In this document: piece after piece, positions 25,700 through 33,441 of the stretch | How positions within the stretch are numbered: the stretch's first letter is position 1 | How the letters are laid out: each line of letters starts with the position of its first letter | Assembly (NCBI GenBank): GCA_947629335.1 | Contig: CANRDI010000001.1 | Location: 248,001-312,000, forward strand | Direction: 5' to 3' | DNA length: 64,000 nt | Source of the DNA: an uncultured Clostridia bacterium | GTDB lineage: Bacteria > Bacillota > Clostridia > Oscillospirales > Ruminococcaceae | Made by a program: the position numbers and the translations under genes | Notes under the pieces: model-generated | What the model was told of the DNA's origin: nothing | The model's input: only the letters and a program-made list of their open reading frames with translations | Databases searched by the model: none

Positions 25700-27886
25700 A
25701 TGAAAGAAACCGATATAAATACGGGATTAAGTCCCGAAGAAGCCGAAAATGCAAAGAAAAACCGAGGCGGCATAAAAACCAAAAGCATAAAAAAGATCAT
25801 AGCTTCAAACATATTTACCTTTTTTAACCTTATAAACGTTATTATAGCGGCGGCTCTGGCGATTGTCGGAAGCTGGAGAAATATGCTTTTTATGGGCGTA
25901 GTCGTTTTTAATTCAGCTATCGGTATCTTTGAGGAAATACGAGCGAAGATAAAGCTCGACAGGCTCAGGATACTTACCGCTCCGAAAGCGAACATTTTAC
26001 GCGGAGGAAAAGAGATAGAAACGGAGCTTACAGATGTCGCGGAAAATGATATTTTAATATTAAGAAGTGAAAATTCTGTATGTGCGGACTGTGTTGTGCG
26101 CGAGGGAACAGTCGAGGTAAACGAAAGCCTTTTGACAGGAGAAAGCGATCCCGTTATAAAGCAAAAGGGCGACGTTCTGTATTCGGGAAGCATTATAACG
26201 AGCGGCTATTGCAAGGCACAGGCGATACGCGTCGGCGACGAAAGCCTTTCGGGAAAAATAACCGCGTCGGCAAAAAAACCTATAAAGCGCCCTTCGGCAA
26301 TGATGAACGACATAAACAAGATATTGAAAATAGTTTCAGCCTGCATCTTCCCTTTCGGAGCAATTTTATTTATAAAAGCATTTTTATTTTCCGAAACATC
26401 TCTCACCGAAAGCGTCGAACAGACCGCCGCGGCGCTTATAGGAATGATACCCGAAGGGCTTTTGCTTTTGACAAGCACGGCGCTTGCGGTAAGTTCTATA
26501 CGTCTTGCGCGGAAGAAAACGCTCTGTCAGAACCTTTACTGTGCAGAAAGGCTGTCGCGCGCAGATGTTTTGTGCATTGACAAAACAGGAACGCTTACCG
26601 AGGGAAAGCTGAAAGTTGAAAGCATTATTCCTGTTGACGAAAATTTCGACATAAATTCGGCGCTTTCGGCATTTGTAAACGCATTTGACGCTCCGAACGC
26701 CACTCTTAAAGCTATAGCAGAAACTATGACCGAACAAAACGCCATAAAACCGACAAATGTTATTGAATTTTCGTCAGAGCGCAAATGGAGCGCAGCACAT
26801 TTCGAGGAACTCGGAACAATTATCCTCGGAGCGGAAGAATTTGTTCTCAAAAGCGAAGATCTGTGTGAAAAGTTTTCAAGATCGGGACTGAGGGCGCTTG
26901 TGCTTGCGCAAAGCGACGACAAGATAAACGGCGGAGATCTTCCCGAAAATATTTCGGCAAAAGCTGTCATAACGCTTTCCGATACGATAAGACCGTCAGC
27001 CTCAGCCGCTCTCGAATTTTTCAGAAAGCAGGGCGTTCAACTTAAAATAATCAGCGGCGACAATCCCGAAACTGTCGCTAATATTGCAGGAAAATGCGGA
27101 TTTAAGGGGAACTGTGCGGATATGTCCGAAGCGAACGCCGAAAATATCGCGGAAATTTCCGAAAACAACTCTATCTTCGGCAGAGCAAAACCCAATCAGA
27201 AGGTCGAAATAATCAAAGCTCTTCAATCGGCGGGTCACACTGTAGCTATGATAGGCGACGGAGTAAACGACGTTCCCGCGCTCATGGCGGCGGATTGTTC
27301 GGCGGCTTTGCAGTCGGGAAGCGGAGCGGCAAGATGTGTGTGCGAGCTTGTGCTGATGAATTCGGATTTTGCTAATCTTTCAGACTGTGTAAACGAAGGC
27401 AGGAGATGTATAAACAATATTGAGCGTTCTTCGGCGCTTTTTCTTGTAAAAACGATATTTTCGTTTATTCTTTCGGCATTGTTCCTTTTTCTCCCCTACA
27501 ACTATCCGTTTAAGCCCATTCAGCTTACTCTCATAAGCGCGCTTATGATAGGAGCGCCGTCGTTTCTGCTGACGTTTGAGCCGAATTTCAGCATTGTACG
27601 CGGAAGTTTTGCCAAAAATGCGCTGAAACGCGCCGCGCCGTTCGGAATAACGGCGGCGGCAGGTGTTGTAATAACAGAGATCATCTGCGGAGCGCAAGGT
27701 TTTTCGGACGATTTTGCCTCAACTTTATGCACATTTTTTACTGCGGCGGTCTGCTTTTGCTCGCTGATAAGGGTGTGCCTGCCGCTAAACAAAAAGCGAA
27801 CCGTGATGTGTATCCTTATTTTATCGGCATTTATCGCTGCGGCGCTGTTGTTTTCCGATATTTTCTTTCTTTCATTCAAGATATAA
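25700..27886 (+). CDS. P-type ATPase, CtpE-like cation transporter
   Basis: A 728-residue HAD-type P-type ATPase. The phosphorylation site is DKTGTLTEG (near residue 295), the membrane motif is MIPEGLLLLTSTALAVSSIRLA, the actuator loop is TGES, and the hinge is MIGDGVNDVPALMAADCSAALQSG. The PEGL motif and the short N-domain agree with the CtpE-type group, for which calcium uptake has been shown in mycobacteria. There is no N-terminal heavy-metal domain. About eight membrane helices are seen. The ATG at 25700 is chosen over 25685 because transcription should start near 25687, with GGGAAG just ahead. The ion is inferred from the family. Confidence 0.85.
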   Translation: MKETDINTGLSPEEAENAKKNRGGIKTKSIKKIIASNIFTFFNLINVIIAAALAIVGSWRNMLFMGVVVFNSAIGIFEEIRAKIKLDRLRILTAPKANILRGGKEIETELTDVAENDILILRSENSVCADCVVREGTVEVNESLLTGESDPVIKQKGDVLYSGSIITSGYCKAQAIRVGDESLSGKITASAKKPIKRPSAMMNDINKILKIVSACIFPFGAILFIKAFLFSETSLTESVEQTAAALIGMIPEGLLLLTSTALAVSSIRLARKKTLCQNLYCAERLSRADVLCIDKTGTLTEGKLKVESIIPVDENFDINSALSAFVNAFDAPNATLKAIAETMTEQNAIKPTNVIEFSSERKWSAAHFEELGTIILGAEEFVLKSEDLCEKFSRSGLRALVLAQSDDKINGGDLPENISAKAVITLSDTIRPSASAALEFFRKQGVQLKIISGDNPETVANIAGKCGFKGNCADMSEANAENIAEISENNSIFGRAKPNQKVEIIKALQSAGHTVAMIGDGVNDVPALMAADCSAALQSGSGAARCVCELVLMNSDFANLSDCVNEGRRCINNIERSSALFLVKTIFSFILSALFLFLPYNYPFKPIQLTLISALMIGAPSFLLTFEPNFSIVRGSFAKNALKRAAPFGITAAAGVVITEIICGAQGFSDDFASTLCTFFTAAVCFCSLIRVCLPLNKKRTVMCILILSAFIAAALLFSDIFFLSFKI

Positions 27887-27940
27887 ATTATATGCAACGC
27901 TGCGATTTAGCAGACTAAAGCTCGATTTTTTCAAAAGCCC

Positions 27941-27969
27941 TTGAAAAATATATCGGATTATGTTACAAT
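27941..27969 (+). promoter_or_regulatory. Sigma-A promoter of the DnaD-like gene
   Basis: TTGAAA (27941-27946), a 17-nt spacer and TACAAT (27964-27969). The leader to 28048 is about 72 nt. The remainder of the 27887-28047 gap shows only a weak CTGC/GCAG hairpin after the ATPase gene. Confidence 0.75.
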
Positions 27970-28047
27970 ATTTATATCGGTTTGCAGATAATTTTGATTT
28001 TTCAAATTGATATAACGCATAATTTTTTATACAGATTGGATATTGAA

Positions 28048-29085
28048 ATGAATTATTCACTAAACGCAGGCGTATGGAATAATGTTTTTGCTGTTCCGTG
28101 CGGCGTAGTTGACGAATATATAAAACTTGCGGGAGGAAATTCTCTAAAACTCCTGCTGTTTTTGCTAAGACACGGAGGCGACAGCTTTTCGGAGGACGAG
28201 CTTTGCGATAAACTCGGTTTTTCAGAGATCGGAGAGCTTGAAGACGCAGCCGTTTTCTGGGAACAGCGTGGTATCATACAAAGAATTTACGGCGACGACA
28301 GCGGAGAGCTTTGCGCGGCAAAAGAACGTTCGGTTTCCGCTGCGCCGACGAATAACGCCGCTACTGCTCCAAAAATAAGAGCGTTAAAGCCTGTCGCGGT
28401 TTCTTCGGGTGAGATAGCAGACAGGATAAAAAGCGACAAGGATATAGCCATGCTGTTTTCAGAGGCTGAAAAGATATACGAAAGACCGCTTTTACAGCGC
28501 GAATTAAATCTTGTTATATCGCTTGTAGACCATTATGAGCTTAATGCGGGAGTAGCGCTGATGCTGCTGAATTACTGCAAAAAAGCGGGAAAGACCTCGC
28601 CTGATTATATCCAGACTTGCGCGAAAGACTGGGCTGATAACGGCATAAACAGCATTGAACTTGCAAATGCAAGAGTTTTAAAGCTCGAACAGCTCGACAG
28701 CCTTTCCGAACGTCTGAAAGAAGCAATGGGGCTTAAATCAAAACTGCCGAAAAAAATAACCGACCGCGTTGAGATATGGTCGGAACAGTGGGGTTTCAGC
28801 GAGGATATGATAATGTATGCCTATGAGGAAACAGTGTACGAGATTGGCTCGTGGAAACCGGAATATATGAATACCATTCTCGAAAACTGGAAAAACAACA
28901 ATATCTTTACCGTTGCAGAAGCTAAAAAAGCCTCGGAGGAATACAAAGCCGCCAGAAAATCGGCAAAAACAGCCTCAAAAGAAAAGTCAAAACCGAAAGA
29001 AAACTCTCAAAAGCCGTCTAATTCTTCGTTTGATATGGACGATATAATGGCGCAGATAAAAAATCGTTATAAGAATGGAAGCTGA
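28048..29085 (+). CDS. DnaD domain protein (primosome component)
   Basis: A 345-residue protein with an N-terminal winged-helix DnaD-type domain (residues 1-100: YSLNAGVWNNVFAVPCGVVDEYIKLAGG) and one or two C-terminal DnaD/DnaB-like domains (about 150-225 and 240-300, with the YxxxxWxxxGx(S/E)xDMI(M)YAYEETVYEIG pattern). A Lys/Ser-rich tail follows. These help load the replicative helicase at restart or initiation. The DnaC/DnaI-type loader gene is 5 nt downstream, so the two form a helicase-loading operon. Start: the ATG at 28048 agrees with the family start; the frame goes upstream to 27982, which would overlap the promoter. Confidence 0.88.
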   Translation: MNYSLNAGVWNNVFAVPCGVVDEYIKLAGGNSLKLLLFLLRHGGDSFSEDELCDKLGFSEIGELEDAAVFWEQRGIIQRIYGDDSGELCAAKERSVSAAPTNNAATAPKIRALKPVAVSSGEIADRIKSDKDIAMLFSEAEKIYERPLLQRELNLVISLVDHYELNAGVALMLLNYCKKAGKTSPDYIQTCAKDWADNGINSIELANARVLKLEQLDSLSERLKEAMGLKSKLPKKITDRVEIWSEQWGFSEDMIMYAYEETVYEIGSWKPEYMNTILENWKNNNIFTVAEAKKASEEYKAARKSAKTASKEKSKPKENSQKPSNSSFDMDDIMAQIKNRYKNGS

Positions 29086-29090
29086 CAAAA

Positions 29091-30056
29091 TTGATAAATA
29101 CCGAATATCTTATAAAAGCCCGCGATATGCTTGAAGCAGAACGCTCGAAAAACAAGCGCACAGAGCTTCAAAGGCGCGAGGAAATACTGAATAAATTTCC
29201 GGAATATGCTGTTCTTGAAGAAGAACTTGCTCAGACTGTACAGGAAATTATTTCAACAGTTATACAAGGAAAAGGTTCTGCCGAAAATGTCGAAAAAATA
29301 AAGAACAGAAATCTTGATATTCAGAAAAGAATGAATGATATACTCGTTGAAAACGGATATAGCGCGGATTATCTGAAACCTATATATTCCTGCAAAATTT
29401 GCAGCGACACAGGCTCGGTAAACGGCGAATGGTGCGGCTGTATAAAGCGCGCCGCCGTTAAATTCGCGGCAGACGACCTGAACGAAAACGCTTCTCTTTG
29501 CACGTTTGAGGATTTTAAGCTCTCGTATTATTCGGACAAGAACGATCCGAGAAATGACTGTATTCCGCGGGAAACAATGGAAAAAAATCTGAACGACTGT
29601 AAAAAATTTGCTGAAAATTTTAACGGCACCGGCGGCGGACTTTTTATGATAGGCGCGACAGGGCTTGGAAAAACTCATCTTTCGCTTGCTATTGCAAACG
29701 AGCTGATAAAAAAAGGATATTCGGTGGTTTACAATTCTGTTCCGGATCTTGTGAGAAAGCTGAGCGAAGAACAGTTCGGAAAATCAGACGGCGATACTAT
29801 ACGCATAACGCAGGACTGCGATCTGCTCATTCTTGACGACCTTGGCGCAGAACATTCAACAGAATACAGCGCGTCGCTCGTATATCAGCTTATAAATTCG
29901 AGAATTTCGCACAACAAACCTATTATTGTAAGCACAAATCTCGATATGAGCGAAATCAAGGCGCGCTATCGTGACAGAATATGGTCAAGGCTTTTCAGTA
30001 TGAGGGTCTTGTTGTTTTACGGAACGGATAACCGTTTACTTACGGCGCAGAAATAA
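29091..30056 (+). CDS. DnaC/DnaI-type helicase loader ATPase
   Basis: A 321-residue AAA+ protein. A zinc-finger-like CKICSDTGSVNGEWCGC lies near residues 100-116, Walker A is GATGLGKTHL, Walker B is LLILDDLGAEH, and the arginine-finger end is YRDRIWSRLFS. This is the clostridial DnaC form that puts the DnaB-type helicase on DNA. Start: a TTG at 29091, with GGAAG upstream; no in-frame ATG fits better. It follows the DnaD-like gene by 5 nt. Confidence 0.9.
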   Translation: MINTEYLIKARDMLEAERSKNKRTELQRREEILNKFPEYAVLEEELAQTVQEIISTVIQGKGSAENVEKIKNRNLDIQKRMNDILVENGYSADYLKPIYSCKICSDTGSVNGEWCGCIKRAAVKFAADDLNENASLCTFEDFKLSYYSDKNDPRNDCIPRETMEKNLNDCKKFAENFNGTGGGLFMIGATGLGKTHLSLAIANELIKKGYSVVYNSVPDLVRKLSEEQFGKSDGDTIRITQDCDLLILDDLGAEHSTEYSASLVYQLINSRISHNKPIIVSTNLDMSEIKARYRDRIWSRLFSMRVLLFYGTDNRLLTAQK

Positions 30057-30088
30057 TTTGTAAATAAATTCTTTGGAGGTTTAAAATT

Positions 30089-31171
30089 ATGGCAAAAATG
30101 AGGATCGGCATTCTTACAAGCGGCGGCGATTGTCCCGGACTTAACGCGACTATACGCGGAGTTGCAAAGGCGACATATGAAATGTTCGGGGATAAGGTGG
30201 AAATTGTCGGCATACACGACGGTTATCATGGTCTTATACATTGCGACTATAAGGTAATGTCGCCGTCTGATTTTTCGGGAATTCTTACCACAGGCGGAAC
30301 TATTCTCGGAACAAAGAGAACTCCCTATAAGATGATGCAGATAATCGAGGACGATAACGTCGATAAAGTAAAAGAAATGAAGATGACGTACAGAGATCTG
30401 AAACTTGACTGTCTGTTTACTCTCGGCGGAAACGGAACTCATAAAACCGCAAATATGCTCTCAGAAGAGGGGCTTAACGTAATAGGACTTCCGAAAACTA
30501 TTGACAACGATATTTACGGAACAGACGTTACGTTCGGTTTCCATTCGGCGGTCGATATAGGAACAGAAGTGATCGACAGGATACATACCACCGCAAATTC
30601 TCACAGCAGAATTATGGTCATCGAAATTATGGGGAATAAGGCGGGCTGGCTCACGCTTTACAGCGGTATTGCGGGCGGAGCGGACATTATACTCATCCCC
30701 GAAATACCGTATGACATCGATAAAGTTGCAAAGGCTTGTCAAAAGCGGGCTGACGCGGGAAAAGACTTTTCGATTATTGCCGTTGCTGAAGGCGCGTATA
30801 ATGTTGAAGAAGCGAAAATGAAGAAGAAAGAGCGCGCTCAGACCCGTGCGGATGCAGGTATCGTCACCGCGACAACGCGAATTGCAAAGGCAATTGAAAA
30901 CAAAACAGGTCTTGAAACAAGAACGGTCGTTCCTGGACATATTCTCCGCGGAGGTTCTCCTTCGGCTTATGACAGAGTTTTAGCGACACAATTCGGAGCG
31001 CACGCGGCAAAGCTGCTGAAAGAGGAAAAGTTCGGCTATAGCGTGGCAATGGTAGACGGAAAAATTACAGAAAACGCTCTCAGCGACGTAGCTATGAAAA
31101 CAAAATTTGTTCCCGAAAACCACCAGCTTGTAAAGACGGCAAGAGCTATCGGTATCTCTTTCGGAGATTGA
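30089..31171 (+). CDS. pfkA: 6-phosphofructokinase
   Basis: A 360-residue PFK of glycolysis. It has SGGDCPGLNATIRG, GGTILGTKR, the nucleotide loop GGNGTHKTAN, GLPKTIDNDIYGTD with the catalytic Asp, and GHILRGGSPSAYDR. Gly at the position matching E. coli Gly104 points to ATP rather than pyrophosphate, but Lys matches position 124 as in pyrophosphate types, and the usual Asp103 is Asn here. So the phosphate donor is not settled by sequence. GGAGG lies 11 nt before the ATG. It follows the DnaC-type gene by 32 nt. Confidence 0.92.
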   Translation: MAKMRIGILTSGGDCPGLNATIRGVAKATYEMFGDKVEIVGIHDGYHGLIHCDYKVMSPSDFSGILTTGGTILGTKRTPYKMMQIIEDDNVDKVKEMKMTYRDLKLDCLFTLGGNGTHKTANMLSEEGLNVIGLPKTIDNDIYGTDVTFGFHSAVDIGTEVIDRIHTTANSHSRIMVIEIMGNKAGWLTLYSGIAGGADIILIPEIPYDIDKVAKACQKRADAGKDFSIIAVAEGAYNVEEAKMKKKERAQTRADAGIVTATTRIAKAIENKTGLETRTVVPGHILRGGSPSAYDRVLATQFGAHAAKLLKEEKFGYSVAMVDGKITENALSDVAMKTKFVPENHQLVKTARAIGISFGD

Positions 31172-31248
31172 GTCTACAAGCGTCAACTTTCGCAGGTATC
31201 GCGCTTTAAATTCAGCAAGAAAATCATATAAAAAAGAAGGAAAACGAT

Positions 31249-31818
31249 TTGATAATAAATCTTATCCGTCACGGACGAACAGAAGGAAATACGGAAAGCC
31301 GCTATATAGGAATTATCGATGAACCGCTCTGTAAAGAGGGATTTAACGAGCTTACCGTTTCGGAAATATATCCCGACTGTGACGAGGTAATTTGTTCACC
31401 GATGAAACGCTGTATACAGACTGCGAAGTTTATTTACCCGAAAAAACCCATACATATTTACGAAGATCTCCGCGAATGTAATTTCGGAGCATTTGAGGGG
31501 CAAAGTCCGCGAGAGCTGAACGATAATCCGTTTTATCTCAAATGGCTTGACAGCGGAAAAACGCTTCCGTTTCCCGGAGGAGAAAAGCAGGAAGATTTTA
31601 AAAAACGTTCATGCGACGAATTTCTGAAGGCTGTCGCAGAACACAGCTCATCTGAAACGCTGTCGTTTGTTGTTCACGGAGGAACAATAATGTCCATAAT
31701 GGAGCGTTTTTGCGAACCGAAACGCGGTTATTTTGATTTCAGAGTTGATAACGGCTGTGGGTATACAGTAGATTTTGACGGAAAAACGATCAAACTTGTC
31801 AGAAAGATAAGAGAGTAA
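31249..31818 (+). CDS. Histidine phosphatase family protein
   Basis: A 189-residue phosphoglycerate-mutase-like phosphatase. The catalytic RHG is in LIRHGRTEGN at residues 6-8; other ligands are in SPMKRCIQTA, the ECNFGAFEGQ loop and VVHGGTIM with the second His. It resembles CobC and similar small phosphatases, but no cobalamin genes are near, so its substrate is unknown. A TTG start with AAGAAGGA 7 nt upstream is used. It lies 77 nt after pfkA, and the next element is a long inverted repeat. Confidence 0.88.
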   Translation: MIINLIRHGRTEGNTESRYIGIIDEPLCKEGFNELTVSEIYPDCDEVICSPMKRCIQTAKFIYPKKPIHIYEDLRECNFGAFEGQSPRELNDNPFYLKWLDSGKTLPFPGGEKQEDFKKRSCDEFLKAVAEHSSSETLSFVVHGGTIMSIMERFCEPKRGYFDFRVDNGCGYTVDFDGKTIKLVRKIRE

Positions 31819-31837
31819 AACATACCCTCTCTGGTAT

Positions 31838-31903
31838 AAGTGTACAGCATTTATTCGGGCTTGGTCTTACCATAGAAAAATGCCCGCGTTTTGCTGTACA
31901 CTT
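31838..31903. repeat. Long nested inverted repeat after the phosphatase gene
   Basis: 12-bp perfect arms (AAGTGTACAGCA, 31838-31849; TGCTGTACACTT, 31892-31903) enclose CGGGC/GCCCG arms and a TGG/CCA core. As RNA it would fold into one long rod. It follows the phosphatase stop by 20 nt but has no T-tract, so it is not a classic terminator. No transposase or target-site duplication is seen. The gap from here to 31952 shows nothing else. Confidence 0.6.
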
Positions 31904-31966
31904 TACATGGCGTGCAGTTGATGTCGAATAATATGATATTGATTTGAAAAAATTTTAAAAAAACTA

Positions 31967-31995
31967 TTGACAAACTACTTTTATTGTGGTATAAT
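31967..31995 (+). promoter_or_regulatory. Stable-RNA promoter of tRNA-fMet with UP-like A-tract
   Basis: TTGACA (31967-31972), a 17-nt spacer and TATAAT (31990-31995). A TTTTAAAAAAA tract sits just upstream; the same 24 nt occur at the tRNA-Lys promoter. Confidence 0.9.
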
Positions 31996-32027
31996 ATTTT
32001 TTGTTGAGTGACCGTTTGGTCAGATAT

Positions 32028-32104
<77 letters not shown>

Positions 32105-32128
32105 GCATGGCAAGCCCTGCAAACGATA

Positions 32129-32162
32129 CGTCCCGCACGTTGCTGCGGGACGTTTTCTTTTT
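32129..32162 (+). terminator. Terminator after tRNA-fMet
   Basis: CGTCCCGCA/TGCGGGACG hairpin (9 bp), then TTTTCTTTTTT. Confidence 0.95.
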
Positions 32163-32204
32163 TGCACAACTTACTGTTTACTATCAACTAAACAATGTAC
32201 ATCG

Positions 32205-32780
32205 TTAATTGCAGCAGCCGTTTTTCTGTATTTTCTCCTGATAATGGTCAAGAAGTTCTCCAAAACGCTGGAAATGTACGACCTCGCGTTCGCGCAGGAA
32301 TTTTATGACCTCATTTACATCGGGATCGTCCGAAAGGCGCAAAATGTTGTCGTAAGTTGCTCTTGCTTTCTGCTCTGCCGCTAAGTTTTCCGTAAGATCC
32401 GCTATGGGATCGCCCTTTGACTGGAGATATGCAGCCGTAAAGGGTACTCCCGCCGCGCTTGCAGGATAGACAGCATTCGCATGGTCAACATAATAGTCGC
32501 CTACGCCGTACTTGTCAAAACTCTTTGCGCCCTCTCCGTCGGTAAGCTGCGAAACTATACTTCCGACAATTTCCAGGTGCGCAAGCTCTTCCGTTCCTAT
32601 ATCTGTAAGCAGCGCCTTTCCCATATTGTCGGGCATTGTAAATCTCTGCGACAGATAACGCAGCGACGCGGCAAGCTCGCCGTCCGGTCCACCGTATTGC
32701 GAAAGAATTATTCCCGCAAGACGCGGATTTCTGTTTTTTATGCAAACAGGAATTTGCGTTCTTTTTTCAAAAATAAACAT
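32205..32780 (-). CDS. cotJC: Spore coat protein CotJC (manganese catalase family)
   Basis: A 191-residue protein of the Mn-catalase-like ferritin superfamily. The four-helix core carries Glu and His residues (GTEELAHLEIV, LAAEQKARATYDNI, LREREVVHFQRFGELLDH). The start FIFEKRTQIPVCIK fits CotJC. It ends with a Cys-rich tail NGCCN. It follows cotJB by 25 nt and is the last gene of the cotJABC operon, which is under mother-cell control in Bacillus. Confidence 0.93.
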   Translation of the reverse strand: MFIFEKRTQIPVCIKNRNPRLAGIILSQYGGPDGELAASLRYLSQRFTMPDNMGKALLTDIGTEELAHLEIVGSIVSQLTDGEGAKSFDKYGVGDYYVDHANAVYPASAAGVPFTAAYLQSKGDPIADLTENLAAEQKARATYDNILRLSDDPDVNEVIKFLREREVVHFQRFGELLDHYQEKIQKNGCCN

Positions 32781-32805
32781 AAATCTTCACCTCGTTTAAA
32801 ATATA

Positions 32806-33129
32806 TCAGCTCTGAGGAGGAAATTCGCCGCAAAGCCAGTCCCACTCGCCGTTTTTGCCTGAGGAATGTGCAGTAAGCGGATAAAAACTTTCCTCAAATG
32901 CTTTTTTACAAGCCTTACTCTGCTTTACCGCCTCGCGGAACATTCCCACAGCCTTTTCGTCATCAGGGTGTGTATCGAGGTATAACTTCAGATCCTGAGC
33001 GAAGAAATCCGCTTCCATTATCGCTTTGAGAAGCTCGCTGCAAGCCGACTGAGAGTTGTTCGAGCCATTATTTTCGTTTCTCGGAGAAACGCGGCTGCCG
33101 CGGTTCATATTCATATTGTTATTTCCCAT
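32806..33129 (-). CDS. cotJB: Spore coat protein CotJB
   Basis: A 107-residue protein with an Asn/Ser-rich N-terminus and the CotJB core (LLKAIMEADFFAQDLKLYLDTHPDDEKAV). The tail is FYPLTAHSSGKNGEWDWLCGEFPPQS, in which the usual PWPW motif is changed. The start at 33129 has AAAGGGGAC well spaced; the frame start at 33147 sits in the ribosome-binding area. It overlaps the 3' end of cotJA by 11 nt. Confidence 0.9.
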   Translation of the reverse strand: MGNNNMNMNRGSRVSPRNENNGSNNSQSACSELLKAIMEADFFAQDLKLYLDTHPDDEKAVGMFREAVKQSKACKKAFEESFYPLTAHSSGKNGEWDWLCGEFPPQS

Positions 33130-33277
33130 TGTAAAGTCCCCTTTCATACTCTTCTATAGTGATGTTAAGATCGGGGAAAATCGTTCCGACCATAAGAGCT
33201 TTGGACGGTGAATATACCTTATCCATTCTCTGTATCGGGACATAAGAGTATCCGACCTGCGGTCTCATCTTATCCAT
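33119..33277 (-). CDS. cotJA: Spore coat-associated protein CotJA
   Basis: A 52-residue frame found by direct translation of the minus strand. It starts MDKMRPQVGYSYVPIQ and carries the CotJA core KALMVGTIFPDLNI. AAAGGAAG precedes the ATG at 33277. It overlaps cotJB, completing the cotJABC set. The protein is short but matches the family's usual small size. Confidence 0.9.
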   Translation of the reverse strand: MDKMRPQVGYSYVPIQRMDKVYSPSKALMVGTIFPDLNITIEEYERGLYNGK

Positions 33278-33383
33278 AAAATCTTCCTTTCATAAATAAA
33301 CAGCTCATTTCTTAAAGATATGAGCGTGATCTTTCAGCGGGCGTTCCCGCTTCTTTATTATATGCCTTTGGGAAAAATCGGTT

Positions 33384-33411
33384 CATAATCGGAGAAAAAT
33401 GCACATAGACT
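33384..33411 (+). promoter_or_regulatory. Possible sporulation sigma-E promoter before the SpoVB-like gene
   Basis: TTCATAAT and CATAGACT, 14 nt apart, resemble the sigma-E -35/-10 pattern (ATA..., CATAnnnT). It stands 31 nt before the ATG of a gene whose B. subtilis counterpart is sporulation-specific. Loose motif, so the call is weak. The rest of 33278-33383 shows two short hairpins (33303-33325 and 33337-33350) and no gene. Confidence 0.35.
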
Positions 33412-33441
33412 TGTACAAAAACAATAGGAAAGGTCAGGACT

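Noticed and set aside
31838..31903. Miniature transposable element (MITE)
   Set aside because: There are terminal inverted repeats, but no target-site duplication or second copy in the window. It is kept only as an unexplained repeat.
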